Source of the DNA: Vibrio sp. CB1-14
Lineage (GTDB): Bacteria; Pseudomonadota; Gammaproteobacteria; Enterobacterales; Vibrionaceae
DNA: 64,000 nucleotides
Assembly: GCF_040412085.2 (NCBI RefSeq)
Contig: NZ_CP115920.1
Span: 1,426,001 to 1,490,000, forward strand
Direction: 5' to 3'
Each line of letters starts with the position of its first letter. The first letter of the stretch is position 1. Below are positions 47,479-56,747 of this stretch, piece by piece. The translations under genes and the position numbers were made by a program. Under the pieces are notes generated by a model, which was not told the DNA's origin, did no database searches, and worked only from the letters and a program-made list of their open reading frames with translations.

Positions 47479-47602
47479 ACCCCCTCTAGCTCCCCCTTAT
47501 AAAGGGGGAGAACTACTGGCTCGCTATCGCATCGCTAGTATATTAGGCGACGCGTCAGCGAGCCGTCTGTTCCTCCCCTTTATAAGGGGAGGCTAGGAGG
47601 GG
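47479..47602. repeat. MITE-like palindromic element
   Basis: Two 47-bp imperfect inverted arms (47479-47525 and 47555-47602), each holding its own CTCCCCCTTATAAAGGGGGAG-type palindrome, linked by 29 bases. No ORF inside. It splits the norspermidine operon. Sequences of the CCCTCCTAGCCTCCCC type recur in many genomes as REP or MITE elements. Confidence 0.8.
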
Positions 47603-47661
47603 TCAATCCACCAACCCAAAAACCTGCTAAAATCCCCCAACCATCACCCGGAACGCAAACC

Positions 47662-48795
47662 ATGAACAAATCCCTACTCAAAACCCCATACTTCATGATC
47701 AACGAATCCAAGCTGATCGAAAACCTAGAGAAAGCCAAACACCTCAAAGAGATCTCAGGTGTCAAACTGGTGCTCGCGCTGAAGTGTTTCTCAACATGGG
47801 GTGTTTTCGACATCATCAAACCATATCTCGATGGCTCAACCAGCAGTGGTCCGTTCGAAGTAAAACTTGGTCACGAAACCTTTGGTGGTGAAACGCACGC
47901 CTACAGTGTGGGATACACCGAAGACGATGTTCGTGAAGTCGCGGATATCTGTGACAAGATGATCTTTAACTCTCAGTCTCAGTTGGCGGCTTACCGTCAT
48001 ATTGTGGAAGGCAAAGCGTCTTTGGGGTTAAGACTTAATCCGGGCGTTAGCTATGCGGGACAAGATCTGGCAAATCCTGCGCGTAAGTATTCTCGTCTTG
48101 GCGTGCAAGCTGACCATATTGATACATCTGTATTTGAAAGTATCGATGGCGTCATGTTCCACATGAACTGTGAAAACAAAGATGTGGATGCATTTATTGC
48201 TTTACTTGATGCGATTTCAGAGCAGTTTGGTGAGCATCTCAACAAACTCGATTGGGTGAGTATGGGCGGCGGCGTATTCTTTACTTGGCCTGGCTATGAT
48301 ATTGCAAAGCTTGGCGCGACGCTAAAAGCATTTTCTGACAAACACGGTGTTCAGATGTATCTGGAGCCGGGTGAAGCCATCATCACCAAGACTACCGATC
48401 TTGTGGTGACTGTGGTGGACATTGTCGAGAATGACAAGAAAACCGCCATTGTTAACTCAGCAACTGAAGCGCACCGTTTGGATACCTTAATCTACGATGA
48501 GCCGGCATCCATTTTGGAAGCAAACCCGGAAGGTGAGCATGAGTATGTGATTGGTTCGTGTTCTTGCCTTGCTGGGGATCAGTTCTGTGTGGCTAATTTT
48601 GATGAGCCGCTAAAAGTAGGTCAGCAGCTACACATTATGGATAGTGCTGGCTACACCATGGTGAAACTGAACTGGTTTAATGGATTGAAGATGCCATCTA
48701 TCTACTGTGAGCGCTCTTCAGGCAACATCGAAAAACTTAACGAGTTTGGCTATGAAGACTTCAAGCGTTCACTGTCTCAGTGGTCCGTGAGCTAG
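47662..48795 (+). CDS. nspC: Carboxynorspermidine decarboxylase
   Basis: 377 residues, fold III PLP decarboxylase of the alanine racemase type. PLP Lys in [10 protein letters not shown] (Lys41), substrate-binding MEPGEAI (YLEPGEAI about 239) and C-terminal [12 protein letters not shown] with the catalytic Cys. Converts carboxynorspermidine to norspermidine, a polyamine that influences Vibrio biofilms. Followed by a terminator. Confidence 0.96.
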   Translation: MNKSLLKTPYFMINESKLIENLEKAKHLKEISGVKLVLALKCFSTWGVFDIIKPYLDGSTSSGPFEVKLGHETFGGETHAYSVGYTEDDVREVADICDKMIFNSQSQLAAYRHIVEGKASLGLRLNPGVSYAGQDLANPARKYSRLGVQADHIDTSVFESIDGVMFHMNCENKDVDAFIALLDAISEQFGEHLNKLDWVSMGGGVFFTWPGYDIAKLGATLKAFSDKHGVQMYLEPGEAIITKTTDLVVTVVDIVENDKKTAIVNSATEAHRLDTLIYDEPASILEANPEGEHEYVIGSCSCLAGDQFCVANFDEPLKVGQQLHIMDSAGYTMVKLNWFNGLKMPSIYCERSSGNIEKLNEFGYEDFKRSLSQWSVS

Positions 48796-48819
48796 TCGTT
48801 TAGTGAACATTTGAATGGC

Positions 48820-48852
48820 ACAGGCAAGCACTTAGGGCTTGCCTGTTTTTTT
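48820..48852 (+). terminator. Rho-independent terminator of nspC
   Basis: ACAGGCAAGC/GCTTGCCTGT 10-bp stem, loop ACTTAGG, followed by TTTTTTT. Confidence 0.93.
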
Positions 48853-48917
48853 ATAAGCCCCTATCTTTTAACAAGATATGCGGTATGCGCTTCACTTTTC
48901 TCAAGGAACCTTTTCTG

Positions 48918-49478
48918 ATGAAGAAACCATTCTCTGCCAAGTTATTTGGGCTACTCATAGTGCTGTTAAGTCTGTCTGGGTGCGTTAGCTACAGTATTAC
49001 TGAGCAAGAGATGACCGATTACCTTAACCAAAACCTCAAGCTTGAACAGGCAGTAGGAATTGAGGATATGCTGTATGCAAAGGTGTCAGTTGATGACTTA
49101 AAAGTGAATATTGGACGCAGCGATAAAGACAGAGTTGCAGTGTTCGCCAATACCACAGCCGAACTGCACATGATGAGCCAACCAGAGATTAACTTAGATC
49201 TGGATATTGAGTTTAGTGCCATACCGAGCTACAAGAAAGAGACGGGTGAGGTGTTTCTCAAATCGCTTAGACTAGAGCGCTTAGATGAAGATGGCTCTGT
49301 GCTAACCCCGGAGATCAGGCAGCTAATCAAGCCCGCTGTCGCGTTGATTGGTAATGCCGTGTCGAGCTATCCGGTGTATCAGCTTGATGAAACCACGGTG
49401 AAGCAATCACTGCTTAAATCTTCAAGCCCTGAAGTGAAAGTGGAGAATAATAAACTGGTTATCGATTTTTTTGAGTAA
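48918..49478 (+). CDS. YceB-like DUF1439 lipoprotein
   Basis: 186 residues. Lipobox LSGC at about 19-22, then a DUF1439 domain starting YSITEQEMTDYLN and ending with a beta-rich region. Same length as E. coli YceB. Probable outer-membrane lipoprotein with a lipid-binding fold (family fold is TULIP-like). Function unknown. The start at 48918 is preferred over the 11-residue extension. Confidence 0.85.
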   Translation: MKKPFSAKLFGLLIVLLSLSGCVSYSITEQEMTDYLNQNLKLEQAVGIEDMLYAKVSVDDLKVNIGRSDKDRVAVFANTTAELHMMSQPEINLDLDIEFSAIPSYKKETGEVFLKSLRLERLDEDGSVLTPEIRQLIKPAVALIGNAVSSYPVYQLDETTVKQSLLKSSSPEVKVENNKLVIDFFE

Positions 49479-49602
49479 ATCGAGGTTTTTGAAGCAGTAA
49501 GTGATCTGGTTTGACCAGGATGGACTATTATGGGTAATTTATTCAATTAATTGGAAAAATGGCGCGAGGATACTCTTTCCGCCAACAGCAAAAGGACTCT
49601 TC

Positions 49603-50052
49603 ATGATCAGCAAAATTTTCACCACTCTGATACTCGTTCTTATCGGCTACATGTTTTACAAAAATAATAGCATGCCGTCATATCTAGGTGTGGATGATGG
49701 TCAGCTAGCTAGAATGCCTTCTACTCCAAATGCGGTTTCTTCACAGACCAAGATTCCAGAAAAGCAGGTGCCACCTATCGCGTTTGACGACTTAGCGACA
49801 GCAAAATCTCGCGCATTGGCAGCGCTTAAAACCTTGGGTCGCAATGAAGTTGTTACGGACAATGGCGACTACGTTCATGCAGTGTTTACCACGCCTTTGA
49901 TGCGCTTTCATGATGATGTAGAGCTGTATTTTGACGCTGACAACGGCGTAATGCACTACCGCTCTCAGTCTCGCACCGGATACAGCGATGCAGGTGTGAA
50001 CCGTGCGCGCTATGATGAGTTTGTAAAAGCGTTTCAGCAGACTAACGGCTGA
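49603..50052 (+). CDS. DUF1499 membrane-anchored protein
   Basis: 149 residues. Single N-terminal helix (ISKIFTTLILVLIGYMFY), then the DUF1499 domain with the typical end HYRSQSRTGYSDAGVNRARYDEF. ATG at 49603 follows AGGA; the longer frame adds residues without support. Function unknown. Confidence 0.85.
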   Translation: MISKIFTTLILVLIGYMFYKNNSMPSYLGVDDGQLARMPSTPNAVSSQTKIPEKQVPPIAFDDLATAKSRALAALKTLGRNEVVTDNGDYVHAVFTTPLMRFHDDVELYFDADNGVMHYRSQSRTGYSDAGVNRARYDEFVKAFQQTNG

Positions 50053-50116
50053 TTTCTGAAAGCGATTCTCCTCACTGGCGGTCTGATTATTTATCTGCTG
50101 CTGTGAGGAGAGCCAC

Positions 50117-51064
50117 ATGCGTTCTATTCTTCCTGTACTTTCATTTGTTTTCTTTCTGCTTGCCCCTTCCTTTGGACTTGCGAAATCCCTTAATGGCTTT
50201 GAGTTAAACAACGCCACCGTACCTCTGAATTTGATTCAAAGTGGAGGACCGCCTCGGGATGGTATTCCTGCGCTTACTGATCCGAAGTTTGAATTAGGCA
50301 AGACCGCAAAAAGCGTAAAGCCACGTGATGTGGTGCTGGGTTTGATGATTAATGGCGAGGCGAAAGCCTACCCGCTGAATATTCTGAACTGGCATGAGAT
50401 CGTCAATGATACTGTGGGCGGAGAGCGAGTTCTAGTGAGCTACTGCCCACTTTGCGGCAGTGGAGTGGCGTTTAGTAGCAAGCCACAAGGGAATGAAAAG
50501 CCTGAGCTAGAGTTTGGTGTGTCGGGTCTGTTGTATAGCTCGGACGTGCTGATGTATGACCGTGAAACCGAGTCGCTTTGGTCACAAATCCATGGTGAAG
50601 CAGTTGCAGGGGCGCTGGTTGGCAGCAAACTTAAACAAATCCCAATGTCTCTGTCTCTTTGGTCAAGTTGGCTGCAACGTTACCCTGATACTAAGGTACT
50701 GTCGACGGAAACAGGATATCGGCGTGACTACGAGCGCGATCCTTATGCCGGTTATGCTGAGCATCCTAATCTCTATTTTCCCGTGGCGAATCAAGCGCCA
50801 AGTCAATACCACCAAAAAGAAATGGTGTTGGGTGTGCTGCTCGGTGATAGTGCCGTTGCTTTTCTATTCAGCGAGTTAGAAAAGCAAGACAAGATGAGTT
50901 TTGAGTATTTGCTTGGTAATCACACTTATACCATTCACTGGGATAGTCATAACCAGTCAGCTTGGATAACCGACAAAGACAGACAGACCTTAGCCTCAAC
51001 TTTGCTATTTTGGTTCGCTTGGTATGCCTTTTATCCTGACACCCAAGTCTTTAGTGCATCTTAA
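50117..51064 (+). CDS. DUF3179 secreted protein
   Basis: 315 residues. Signal peptide ending FGLA-K; DUF3179 motifs NWHEIVND, VSYCPLCGSGVAF and ESLWSQIHGEAVAG. The CPLCG pair could bind metal. Periplasmic. Function unknown. Downstream of the DUF1499 gene, 64 bases apart. Confidence 0.88.
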   Translation: MRSILPVLSFVFFLLAPSFGLAKSLNGFELNNATVPLNLIQSGGPPRDGIPALTDPKFELGKTAKSVKPRDVVLGLMINGEAKAYPLNILNWHEIVNDTVGGERVLVSYCPLCGSGVAFSSKPQGNEKPELEFGVSGLLYSSDVLMYDRETESLWSQIHGEAVAGALVGSKLKQIPMSLSLWSSWLQRYPDTKVLSTETGYRRDYERDPYAGYAEHPNLYFPVANQAPSQYHQKEMVLGVLLGDSAVAFLFSELEKQDKMSFEYLLGNHTYTIHWDSHNQSAWITDKDRQTLASTLLFWFAWYAFYPDTQVFSAS

Positions 51065-51068
51065 AAAT

Positions 51069-51102
51069 AAGCCCCTAGTACGCATGGGTACTTTTGGGGC
51101 TG
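51069..51102 (+). terminator. Terminator after the DUF3179 gene
   Basis: AGCCCC and GGGGCT with inner AGTAC/GTACT; weak T-run (TGGTTGTTT). Confidence 0.7.
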
Positions 51103-51129
51103 GTTGTTTATTGCTTTATGTAGCGCACC

Positions 51130-51804
51130 TTATTCGCTGAGGTTTTCAACTAGTGCTTTACCCACGGCGTGGGCGCTTGTTGGGTTTTGGCCAGTGATCA
51201 CGCGATCATCAACGATGACCAATTCTTGCCAAGGCTGCACTTTAGTGTAGCGACTGGCAGTACGTGCAAGAGACTCTTCTAGCAAGAATGGAATAGCATC
51301 GATAGTACCAAAGTCGACTTCTTCTTCACGAGTAAAACCTGTCACTGACTTAGAGGCCAACAGCTTTTCACCATTGCTCAGTGTGATTGGCAGTAGGGCA
51401 CCTGGACCGTGACATACCGCAGACACAATGCCACCACTTTCATAGTGTTTCGCTGCAATTGCTGCGAAAGACTCGTCTGTAGCGAGATCAGACAGCAAAC
51501 CAAAACCACCTGGATAGAAAATAGCGTCGTAGTCTTCTACGTTGACTTGCGAGACTGGAATCGTGTTGTTAATGCGGTTTTGGAAGTCATCGTTTGCCAG
51601 CAGTTCGGCATTGACGCTATCACCTTCGATATCTGTGCCATATAGCGGCGCTTGACCACCTTTGATTGAGGCAATGTCATACTCGAACCCCGCGGCTAGG
51701 ATTTCACTGAGCGCATGGGTTAATTCTGGCGCGTAGGTACCGTTGGCTTGTTCGGTTTCACCTAGCGTTGCGTGATTGGTCACTGGGATCAGTACTTTTT
51801 TCAT
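51130..51804 (-). CDS. DJ-1/PfpI-family glutamine amidotransferase-like protein
   Basis: 224 residues. Nucleophile elbow SAVCHGPGAL with Cys131, preceded by FYPGGFGLLSDL. Closest in layout to the Hsp31/YhbO-type or yeast Hsp31 glyoxalase III group. Probably handles reactive aldehydes or protein glycation, by family. Divergent from a LysR gene across 133 bases, so the LysR may regulate it. Confidence 0.88.
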   Translation of the reverse strand: MKKVLIPVTNHATLGETEQANGTYAPELTHALSEILAAGFEYDIASIKGGQAPLYGTDIEGDSVNAELLANDDFQNRINNTIPVSQVNVEDYDAIFYPGGFGLLSDLATDESFAAIAAKHYESGGIVSAVCHGPGALLPITLSNGEKLLASKSVTGFTREEEVDFGTIDAIPFLLEESLARTASRYTKVQPWQELVIVDDRVITGQNPTSAHAVGKALVENLSE

Positions 51805-51937
51805 GATTCATTCCTTTTGAGCAGACGGGCTTTTTATTGTACGAATTAATATTAATTGCAAATCAGATGGGTGATAATTGGCGAATTAGGAAAAACATTA
51901 TTGCTAAATAGCAAAGATAGGCATTGCCGAGGTCATT

Positions 51938-52822
51938 ATGGAGAGCTTTGAAGGGATCAATGAGTTCGTTGCTGTTGCGGAAAGTCACGGTTTCTCGGCT
52001 GCGGCCAAGCAGCTTGGTTGCAGCACTAGCCATGTAAGTCGCCAAGTATCGAGATTGGAACAGCGGGTAGGAGTGGCTTTGCTGGCGCGCTCGACCCGAA
52101 TGGTCAGTTTGACCGATGCCGGACAGGTGTATTACCAGCAATGTAAAGAGCTGGTCATTGGCTTACAGCAAGCAAACGAGCGTTTATCTTCTCAACATAT
52201 TGAGCTTAGTGGCACGTTGCGCGTTAGCGCCGCTGGTGCATTTGCAGAAAATCATGTCGCGCCTGCTCTTATGGTGTTTGCTAAGCAATATCCAGAACTC
52301 ACGGTTGAGATGGACTTTAATACCCGTATGGTGAACTTCATCGAAGATGGCGTTGATTTTGCGATTCGCTACGGCCGTTTGAATGACTCTGGGTTAGTGG
52401 CAAGAAAGCTGGTGGACAGACCGATGGCCGCCGCCGCAAGTCCGCAGTACTTGTCACAATACGGTGAGCCAACGCACCCCAATCAACTTGCCCAGCATAG
52501 CTGCATAATTGCCAATAATGACCATTGGCAGTTTGAGAAAGAAGGTACTCCCATGAGCGCTATTCGAGTCAGCGGTCGTTGGAGAAGCAACAACTCAAAC
52601 GCATTACTGCAAGCGTGTGAAGAGGGGCTGGGTATCGCCTATTTGCCTCGAAGCAGTTTTGGGGATGCATTATCTACCGGCAAATTAACGCCCGTTCTAG
52701 AGCCCTATTGGGGCAAAGGTTCGAGCAGCTGGATTGTTTATCAGAATCGCCGATTTTTGCCCGTAAGAGCAAGAATGGCGATTGATTTTTTAGTGAATTA
52801 CTTCGCTGATTGGCAAGAATGA
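51938..52822 (+). CDS. LysR-family regulator
   Basis: 294 residues. N-terminal helix-turn-helix ESHGFSAAAKQLGCSTSHVS (residues 15-34) and an effector domain with the CrgA/PBP2 pattern. AGGTC before the ATG. Divergent from the DJ-1/PfpI gene; it ends five bases before the end of the convergent LytTR regulator gene. Confidence 0.9.
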   Translation: MESFEGINEFVAVAESHGFSAAAKQLGCSTSHVSRQVSRLEQRVGVALLARSTRMVSLTDAGQVYYQQCKELVIGLQQANERLSSQHIELSGTLRVSAAGAFAENHVAPALMVFAKQYPELTVEMDFNTRMVNFIEDGVDFAIRYGRLNDSGLVARKLVDRPMAAAASPQYLSQYGEPTHPNQLAQHSCIIANNDHWQFEKEGTPMSAIRVSGRWRSNNSNALLQACEEGLGIAYLPRSSFGDALSTGKLTPVLEPYWGKGSSSWIVYQNRRFLPVRARMAIDFLVNYFADWQE

Positions 52823-52827
52823 GGCAG

Positions 52828-53598
52828 CTACTTGAAAAGGTGTTGCAAAGCACGGCTGACAGGAAGTTTGCTTCCAGCCACATAAGCGTTCATTTTTCCG
52901 GTGAGGTCTTTTTTCACCTTCTCGAGCTTATGAAGATTGATCATCGTTGAGCGGTGAATTTGCCAAAAACAGTCTGGGTCAAGCTGGTTTGATAGCTCTT
53001 TGATGCTGCTACGCAGCACATATTCCCGCTTGTCATCGGTGATTAAGGTCACGTACTTATCTTCGGCTTTTAAGTAGGCGATATCGTCGACCGACACCAG
53101 ATGAATCTCATCCTGCTTACTGGCTTTAAGCCACTTTGAGAACTGTGGTGTTGCATTCAGGGACAGCTTTTCCAAATTGGCCATGAGCGAGCTAAGCTCT
53201 GGGGCTGCGCTATGTGAAGACAAGCGCGACTTAGCTTTTTCACATGCATCAATAAGCCTTGTTTCATCAATGGGCTTGAGTAAGTAGTCAATAGCATTGG
53301 CTTCAAAAGCACTGACAGCATAGTGATCAAACGCGGTGATAAAGATGATCAGCGGCGCTGGTTTATCGCTGTTTGAAGAACGTTTAGCGACCTCGCGCGC
53401 CACATCCAGTCCGGTTTTTCCCGGCATTTGAATATCCAAAAACGCGACATCGATGTATTCCTTTTCGATGGCGGAAAGCGCTTGTTCGCCGTTTTCACAT
53501 TTCGCAACGACTTCGAGCTCAGGCCAAGCCTCTGCGAGCAGTTTGTCTAGGTGGAATCGGAGCAGCGGTTCGTCGTCAGCAATCAGTGCTTTTATCAT
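52828..53598 (-). CDS. LytTR-family response regulator
   Basis: 256 residues. Receiver with phospho-acceptor Asp55 (FLDIQMPGK) and Lys at LLKPID; C-terminal LytTR DNA-binding domain (residues about 155-256) with LKAEDKYVTLIT and FWQIHRSTMIN. Cytoplasmic. Sits at the end of the six-gene operon, 13 bases after its cognate kinase. Likely binds direct repeats upstream of the operon. Confidence 0.93.
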   Translation of the reverse strand: MIKALIADDEPLLRFHLDKLLAEAWPELEVVAKCENGEQALSAIEKEYIDVAFLDIQMPGKTGLDVAREVAKRSSNSDKPAPLIIFITAFDHYAVSAFEANAIDYLLKPIDETRLIDACEKAKSRLSSHSAAPELSSLMANLEKLSLNATPQFSKWLKASKQDEIHLVSVDDIAYLKAEDKYVTLITDDKREYVLRSSIKELSNQLDPDCFWQIHRSTMINLHKLEKVKKDLTGKMNAYVAGSKLPVSRALQHLFK

Positions 53599-53611
53599 AG
53601 TTCATCCAACA

Positions 53612-54649
53612 TTATTGAGCGTCGAGCGGTAAAGTAATAGTGGCGGTTACACCACCCTGTGCGTTTTCCGTGATGGTCAGCGTGGCGCGGCCTTGATACA
53701 TGGCATTGAGCCGTGATTTAGCATTCTTGATCCCAATACCGTGGCCTGCATTGTCGCTGTTGGCTGAGAGGCCTAATCCGTTATCAACGACCTTTATTAC
53801 GCATTGATTGCCTTTATTTTGTGCCTCAATGGCAATATTGCCTCCTTTGACACTAGGCTCAATACCATGCTTGATAGCATTCTCTACTAGAGGTTGCAGT
53901 AGATATGGCGGGATCATCAGATGGCTGGCTTCATCTGAAACATCAAACGTTGCCGTTAGTCTGTCACCTAAACGCGTTTCTTGGATAGCGAGGTAGGCTT
54001 CCAATAGTTTCATTTCCGAGGCGATGCTGACATGACTACTGCGGTGGCCTGTCATGCTGGCGCGAAGAAGTGTGGTCAGCTTATCGAGCATTACTTTGGC
54101 CTGCTCGGGATTGGCATCAACGAGCACACCAACATTAGCTAAGGTATTGAACAGAAAGTGTGGCTCGATTTGACTTTGCAATTGCTTAAGCTCTGATTCG
54201 ACTAAGGCTTTTTCTTGTTCTATTTGGTTGCGTTTGCTTTGCTCTAGAGCTTGTTGCAGTCTCATTTTCTGCTCTTGAGCATGAAAAAAGTAGAAGCAGA
54301 TTGAGGTAAATATAATGCCAAGGAAAAAGATCGGTTTTATGCCGTTCCAAACATCGAATCCCGGATATTTACTCACCCAAAAATAAGCATTTACCGTACC
54401 GAGCGCGACAGCTACTGATAGAGTAATGGCGAGTGATAGAGTGCGCTGCTGATTCAGTGTCGGCACAAAACGAGCAAGCGCCCAAGACATGAACACGGCG
54501 CTGTAACCATAGCCTAAGCTTATCATCAGGTTTTCGTAATAAGGTGCAGACCAAATGGAAGCGGTGATCACCGCGATTAATGCGCAGAACAGGGTTGTGA
54601 GCAATAATGAGCGAGCCCAGCCATTCTCTGCCATTGGAATAGTCATCAT
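53612..54649 (-). CDS. LytS/YehU-type sensor histidine kinase
   Basis: 345 residues. N-terminal membrane region of about four helices (residues 12-125), then a helix and a His_kinase domain with the phospho-acceptor QIEPHFLFN (His164). ATP-binding NAIKHGIEP and GLGLSANSDNAGHGIGI. No periplasmic sensor domain is evident. Its ATG overlaps the stop codon of the outer-membrane protein gene by one base, so it is part of the transport operon. Confidence 0.93.
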   Translation of the reverse strand: MMTIPMAENGWARSLLLTTLFCALIAVITASIWSAPYYENLMISLGYGYSAVFMSWALARFVPTLNQQRTLSLAITLSVAVALGTVNAYFWVSKYPGFDVWNGIKPIFFLGIIFTSICFYFFHAQEQKMRLQQALEQSKRNQIEQEKALVESELKQLQSQIEPHFLFNTLANVGVLVDANPEQAKVMLDKLTTLLRASMTGHRSSHVSIASEMKLLEAYLAIQETRLGDRLTATFDVSDEASHLMIPPYLLQPLVENAIKHGIEPSVKGGNIAIEAQNKGNQCVIKVVDNGLGLSANSDNAGHGIGIKNAKSRLNAMYQGRATLTITENAQGGVTATITLPLDAQ

Positions 54650-55965
54650 TAGAAACGTCCTTTTAGATTAATTAGTATGTTATAGGTATCAGGTAAATTT
54701 GCATACACGCTATTCGTTGCCCCGGTCACGAATCGAGCGGCAAGTTCCAGGTTAAAACGGGTGTCTCCTGTATCAACCACATCAAAATCGAGCCACTGAG
54801 TAGCGATAATGCCGCCATCCTCAGGCGCTAACATGATATCCAGTCGCGGGTGCATGCTGCGTAGTAGGTCGCTGTCTTTACTCCATTGCCACTGACGCCA
54901 GAAAATAGGGTCAAGCCGGCCGTGCAGCATGACGTTGTGCTGTACGATGTTTTGCTGGCTGTAGCCAAGGGCATATGATTGAGAGATGGGGTTAAGTTTC
55001 GGGTCATTGATGCTGGCATATTGAAACGCGCTATCCCATTCAGATTGACTCCAAGCTCGCGAGTCATACCAATACTCACCAATCACACTCAGGCCGGATT
55101 CGTGCGACCATGTGCTTCCCACTAATACTTGGTTGGCATTGTTTTTCTCGGTGAGTCTAGCTGGTTGATTGGGTGTGATGTCATAGCCTTGATAACGGCG
55201 CGAATAAGAAACCGATGCGTGTGCTGACCATGCTTGGTTGAATACATTAACCAGACTCCCCCCAAGCAGTCCCTGACGAACATTGTCGTAATAGCCAATC
55301 ATTTGCAGCTCAAGGTCGCCAAGTAAGCGGTAGTATTTGCCACCCAGTCCTTGTTGTTCGATAGCGCGGCCATACTCTGAGGTGTCGAGTTGGCTCCAGC
55401 TTGAGTCGGTAGCGATGAGCGTCCATTCCGACTCCAATCCATAGTGAGACAGCGCCAGTGTGCCCGCACCTTCTTCTATCTGTATTCCTACTGGATTTCG
55501 GCGATAGGGGGTAAAAATGTCCAGCACTCGGTAGCCATAACCAACTCCCCAATCGATACGTGCCTTGCCTATGAGAAAGTCCCATTCCGATTCACCGAGC
55601 GTTACGCTGGTCTCGTAAGTCAGCGTAGAGATGACCGCATCGAATTGGCGTTGGTTATGGCCGTTGGGCGCATTGTCATAAAGAGATGTGCTAAGCAGAG
55701 CCACATTGGCGCTAACCGAATGAAACTGCGCATTGATATCGAGTAGGGCATTCACTTGCTCGTGGCTGCGATCGCTTTGATCTGGCAAGAATGCACTGTC
55801 GCCGCCACCAATGGACTGTAAGTTCACTTGATAGTCGGTTTCAATATCGAGTTCATCCCACGAAGACTCTGTTGCGTTTGCTATGTTTGCGTTTAAAAGA
55901 AGAACCAGCGCCGCAGGCACCCAAGCAATACGATTGGGTGCAGCTGAGCTAACTTGGGTTTTCAT
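54649..55965 (-). CDS. Outer-membrane beta-barrel-like protein
   Basis: 438 residues. Signal peptide ends NANIANA. The rest is rich in alternating beta-type segments and ends with Phe (NLKGRF), the outer-membrane insertion signal. The block GKARIDWGVGYGYRVLD and RNPVGIQIEEGAG resembles DUF1302-type and alginate-export-type barrels. Not assigned to a family. Four-base overlap with the upstream LolA-like gene and one-base overlap with the kinase gene. Inferred role: outer-membrane end of the transport route. Confidence 0.75.
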   Translation of the reverse strand: MKTQVSSAAPNRIAWVPAALVLLLNANIANATESSWDELDIETDYQVNLQSIGGGDSAFLPDQSDRSHEQVNALLDINAQFHSVSANVALLSTSLYDNAPNGHNQRQFDAVISTLTYETSVTLGESEWDFLIGKARIDWGVGYGYRVLDIFTPYRRNPVGIQIEEGAGTLALSHYGLESEWTLIATDSSWSQLDTSEYGRAIEQQGLGGKYYRLLGDLELQMIGYYDNVRQGLLGGSLVNVFNQAWSAHASVSYSRRYQGYDITPNQPARLTEKNNANQVLVGSTWSHESGLSVIGEYWYDSRAWSQSEWDSAFQYASINDPKLNPISQSYALGYSQQNIVQHNVMLHGRLDPIFWRQWQWSKDSDLLRSMHPRLDIMLAPEDGGIIATQWLDFDVVDTGDTRFNLELAARFVTGATNSVYANLPDTYNILINLKGRF

Positions 55966-56747
55966 AGCTCAACTCGCTTGTTTTTAGATAGGTACGCCGG
56001 GTTGTAGTACTTATCGGCGAGCTGGTGCGGCGTAACCTGTTGATAGTCGATGACCGTCTTTTTGTCGGTTTGGATTTGGTCGAGTAAGACCATAGTGACT
56101 ACGCGTCTTTGGCCTTCCCGCTCTCCAGATTCAAACAGCGCCTTTTTGGCCAGTTTGCCAGAAGTGAGGTAGAGGTCGGCACGCACTGGAAAACCGCTTT
56201 GCTTTTCGACCCAAAGGTCAATGGACTGATAACTTGCACCCGCTGTTTTTGCCTTTAGAGATAGCTGCAGCGTAGGCTCTGAATCAGCACCGATAATGTC
56301 ACTTTGCTCTGAGATGATTTCACCCGTGTAATCTTGACTCCAAGTAAGGGTGGAGACATCGCCCACCGACGCATCACCCAACAGCTTTTGCATCGGTGTG
56401 ATGCGGATTGGCCTGCGACTTTTCGGCATGACTAACCAGTAATTATCACCAAGCATCAACATCTTTTGACCTTGCTCGACTTTGGACTTAAACAGCACCA
56501 AAGATTCGCGTTCTGGCCTCAGATACACTTCATACTGGCGAGTCTTATCCAGCTCGCCATCTTGATACAACGCTACTTGGGTGACAACTTTAGAAGCGGC
56601 GTCCTCTAGGCGGTAGTCATCGGCGATCGAAAGTATCTCAGCAGCGCTGGTATCTTTAGATATAGTGATTGCTTGCGCTTGCCAGCTGGCGCAGATTGTG
56701 ACTAGTGATGCTATTAATAGCGGCTGTTTTCGAATCCAATTAAACAT
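55962..56747 (-). CDS. LolA-like periplasmic outer-membrane lipoprotein-sorting protein
   Basis: 261 residues with signal peptide (start at 56747, MFNWIRKQPLLIASLV, cleavage near AQA). Matches the LolA-like (PF17131-type) family: SAAEILSIADDYRLED, then MLMLGDNYWLVMPKSRRPIRI. Such proteins accompany MMPL or ABC exporters and are thought to carry lipids or lipoproteins across the periplasm. ATG lies eight bases inside the permease gene. The longer frame to 56849 is not supported. Confidence 0.85.
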   Translation of the reverse strand: MFNWIRKQPLLIASLVTICASWQAQAITISKDTSAAEILSIADDYRLEDAASKVVTQVALYQDGELDKTRQYEVYLRPERESLVLFKSKVEQGQKMLMLGDNYWLVMPKSRRPIRITPMQKLLGDASVGDVSTLTWSQDYTGEIISEQSDIIGADSEPTLQLSLKAKTAGASYQSIDLWVEKQSGFPVRADLYLTSGKLAKKALFESGEREGQRRVVTMVLLDQIQTDKKTVIDYQQVTPHQLADKYYNPAYLSKNKRVEL

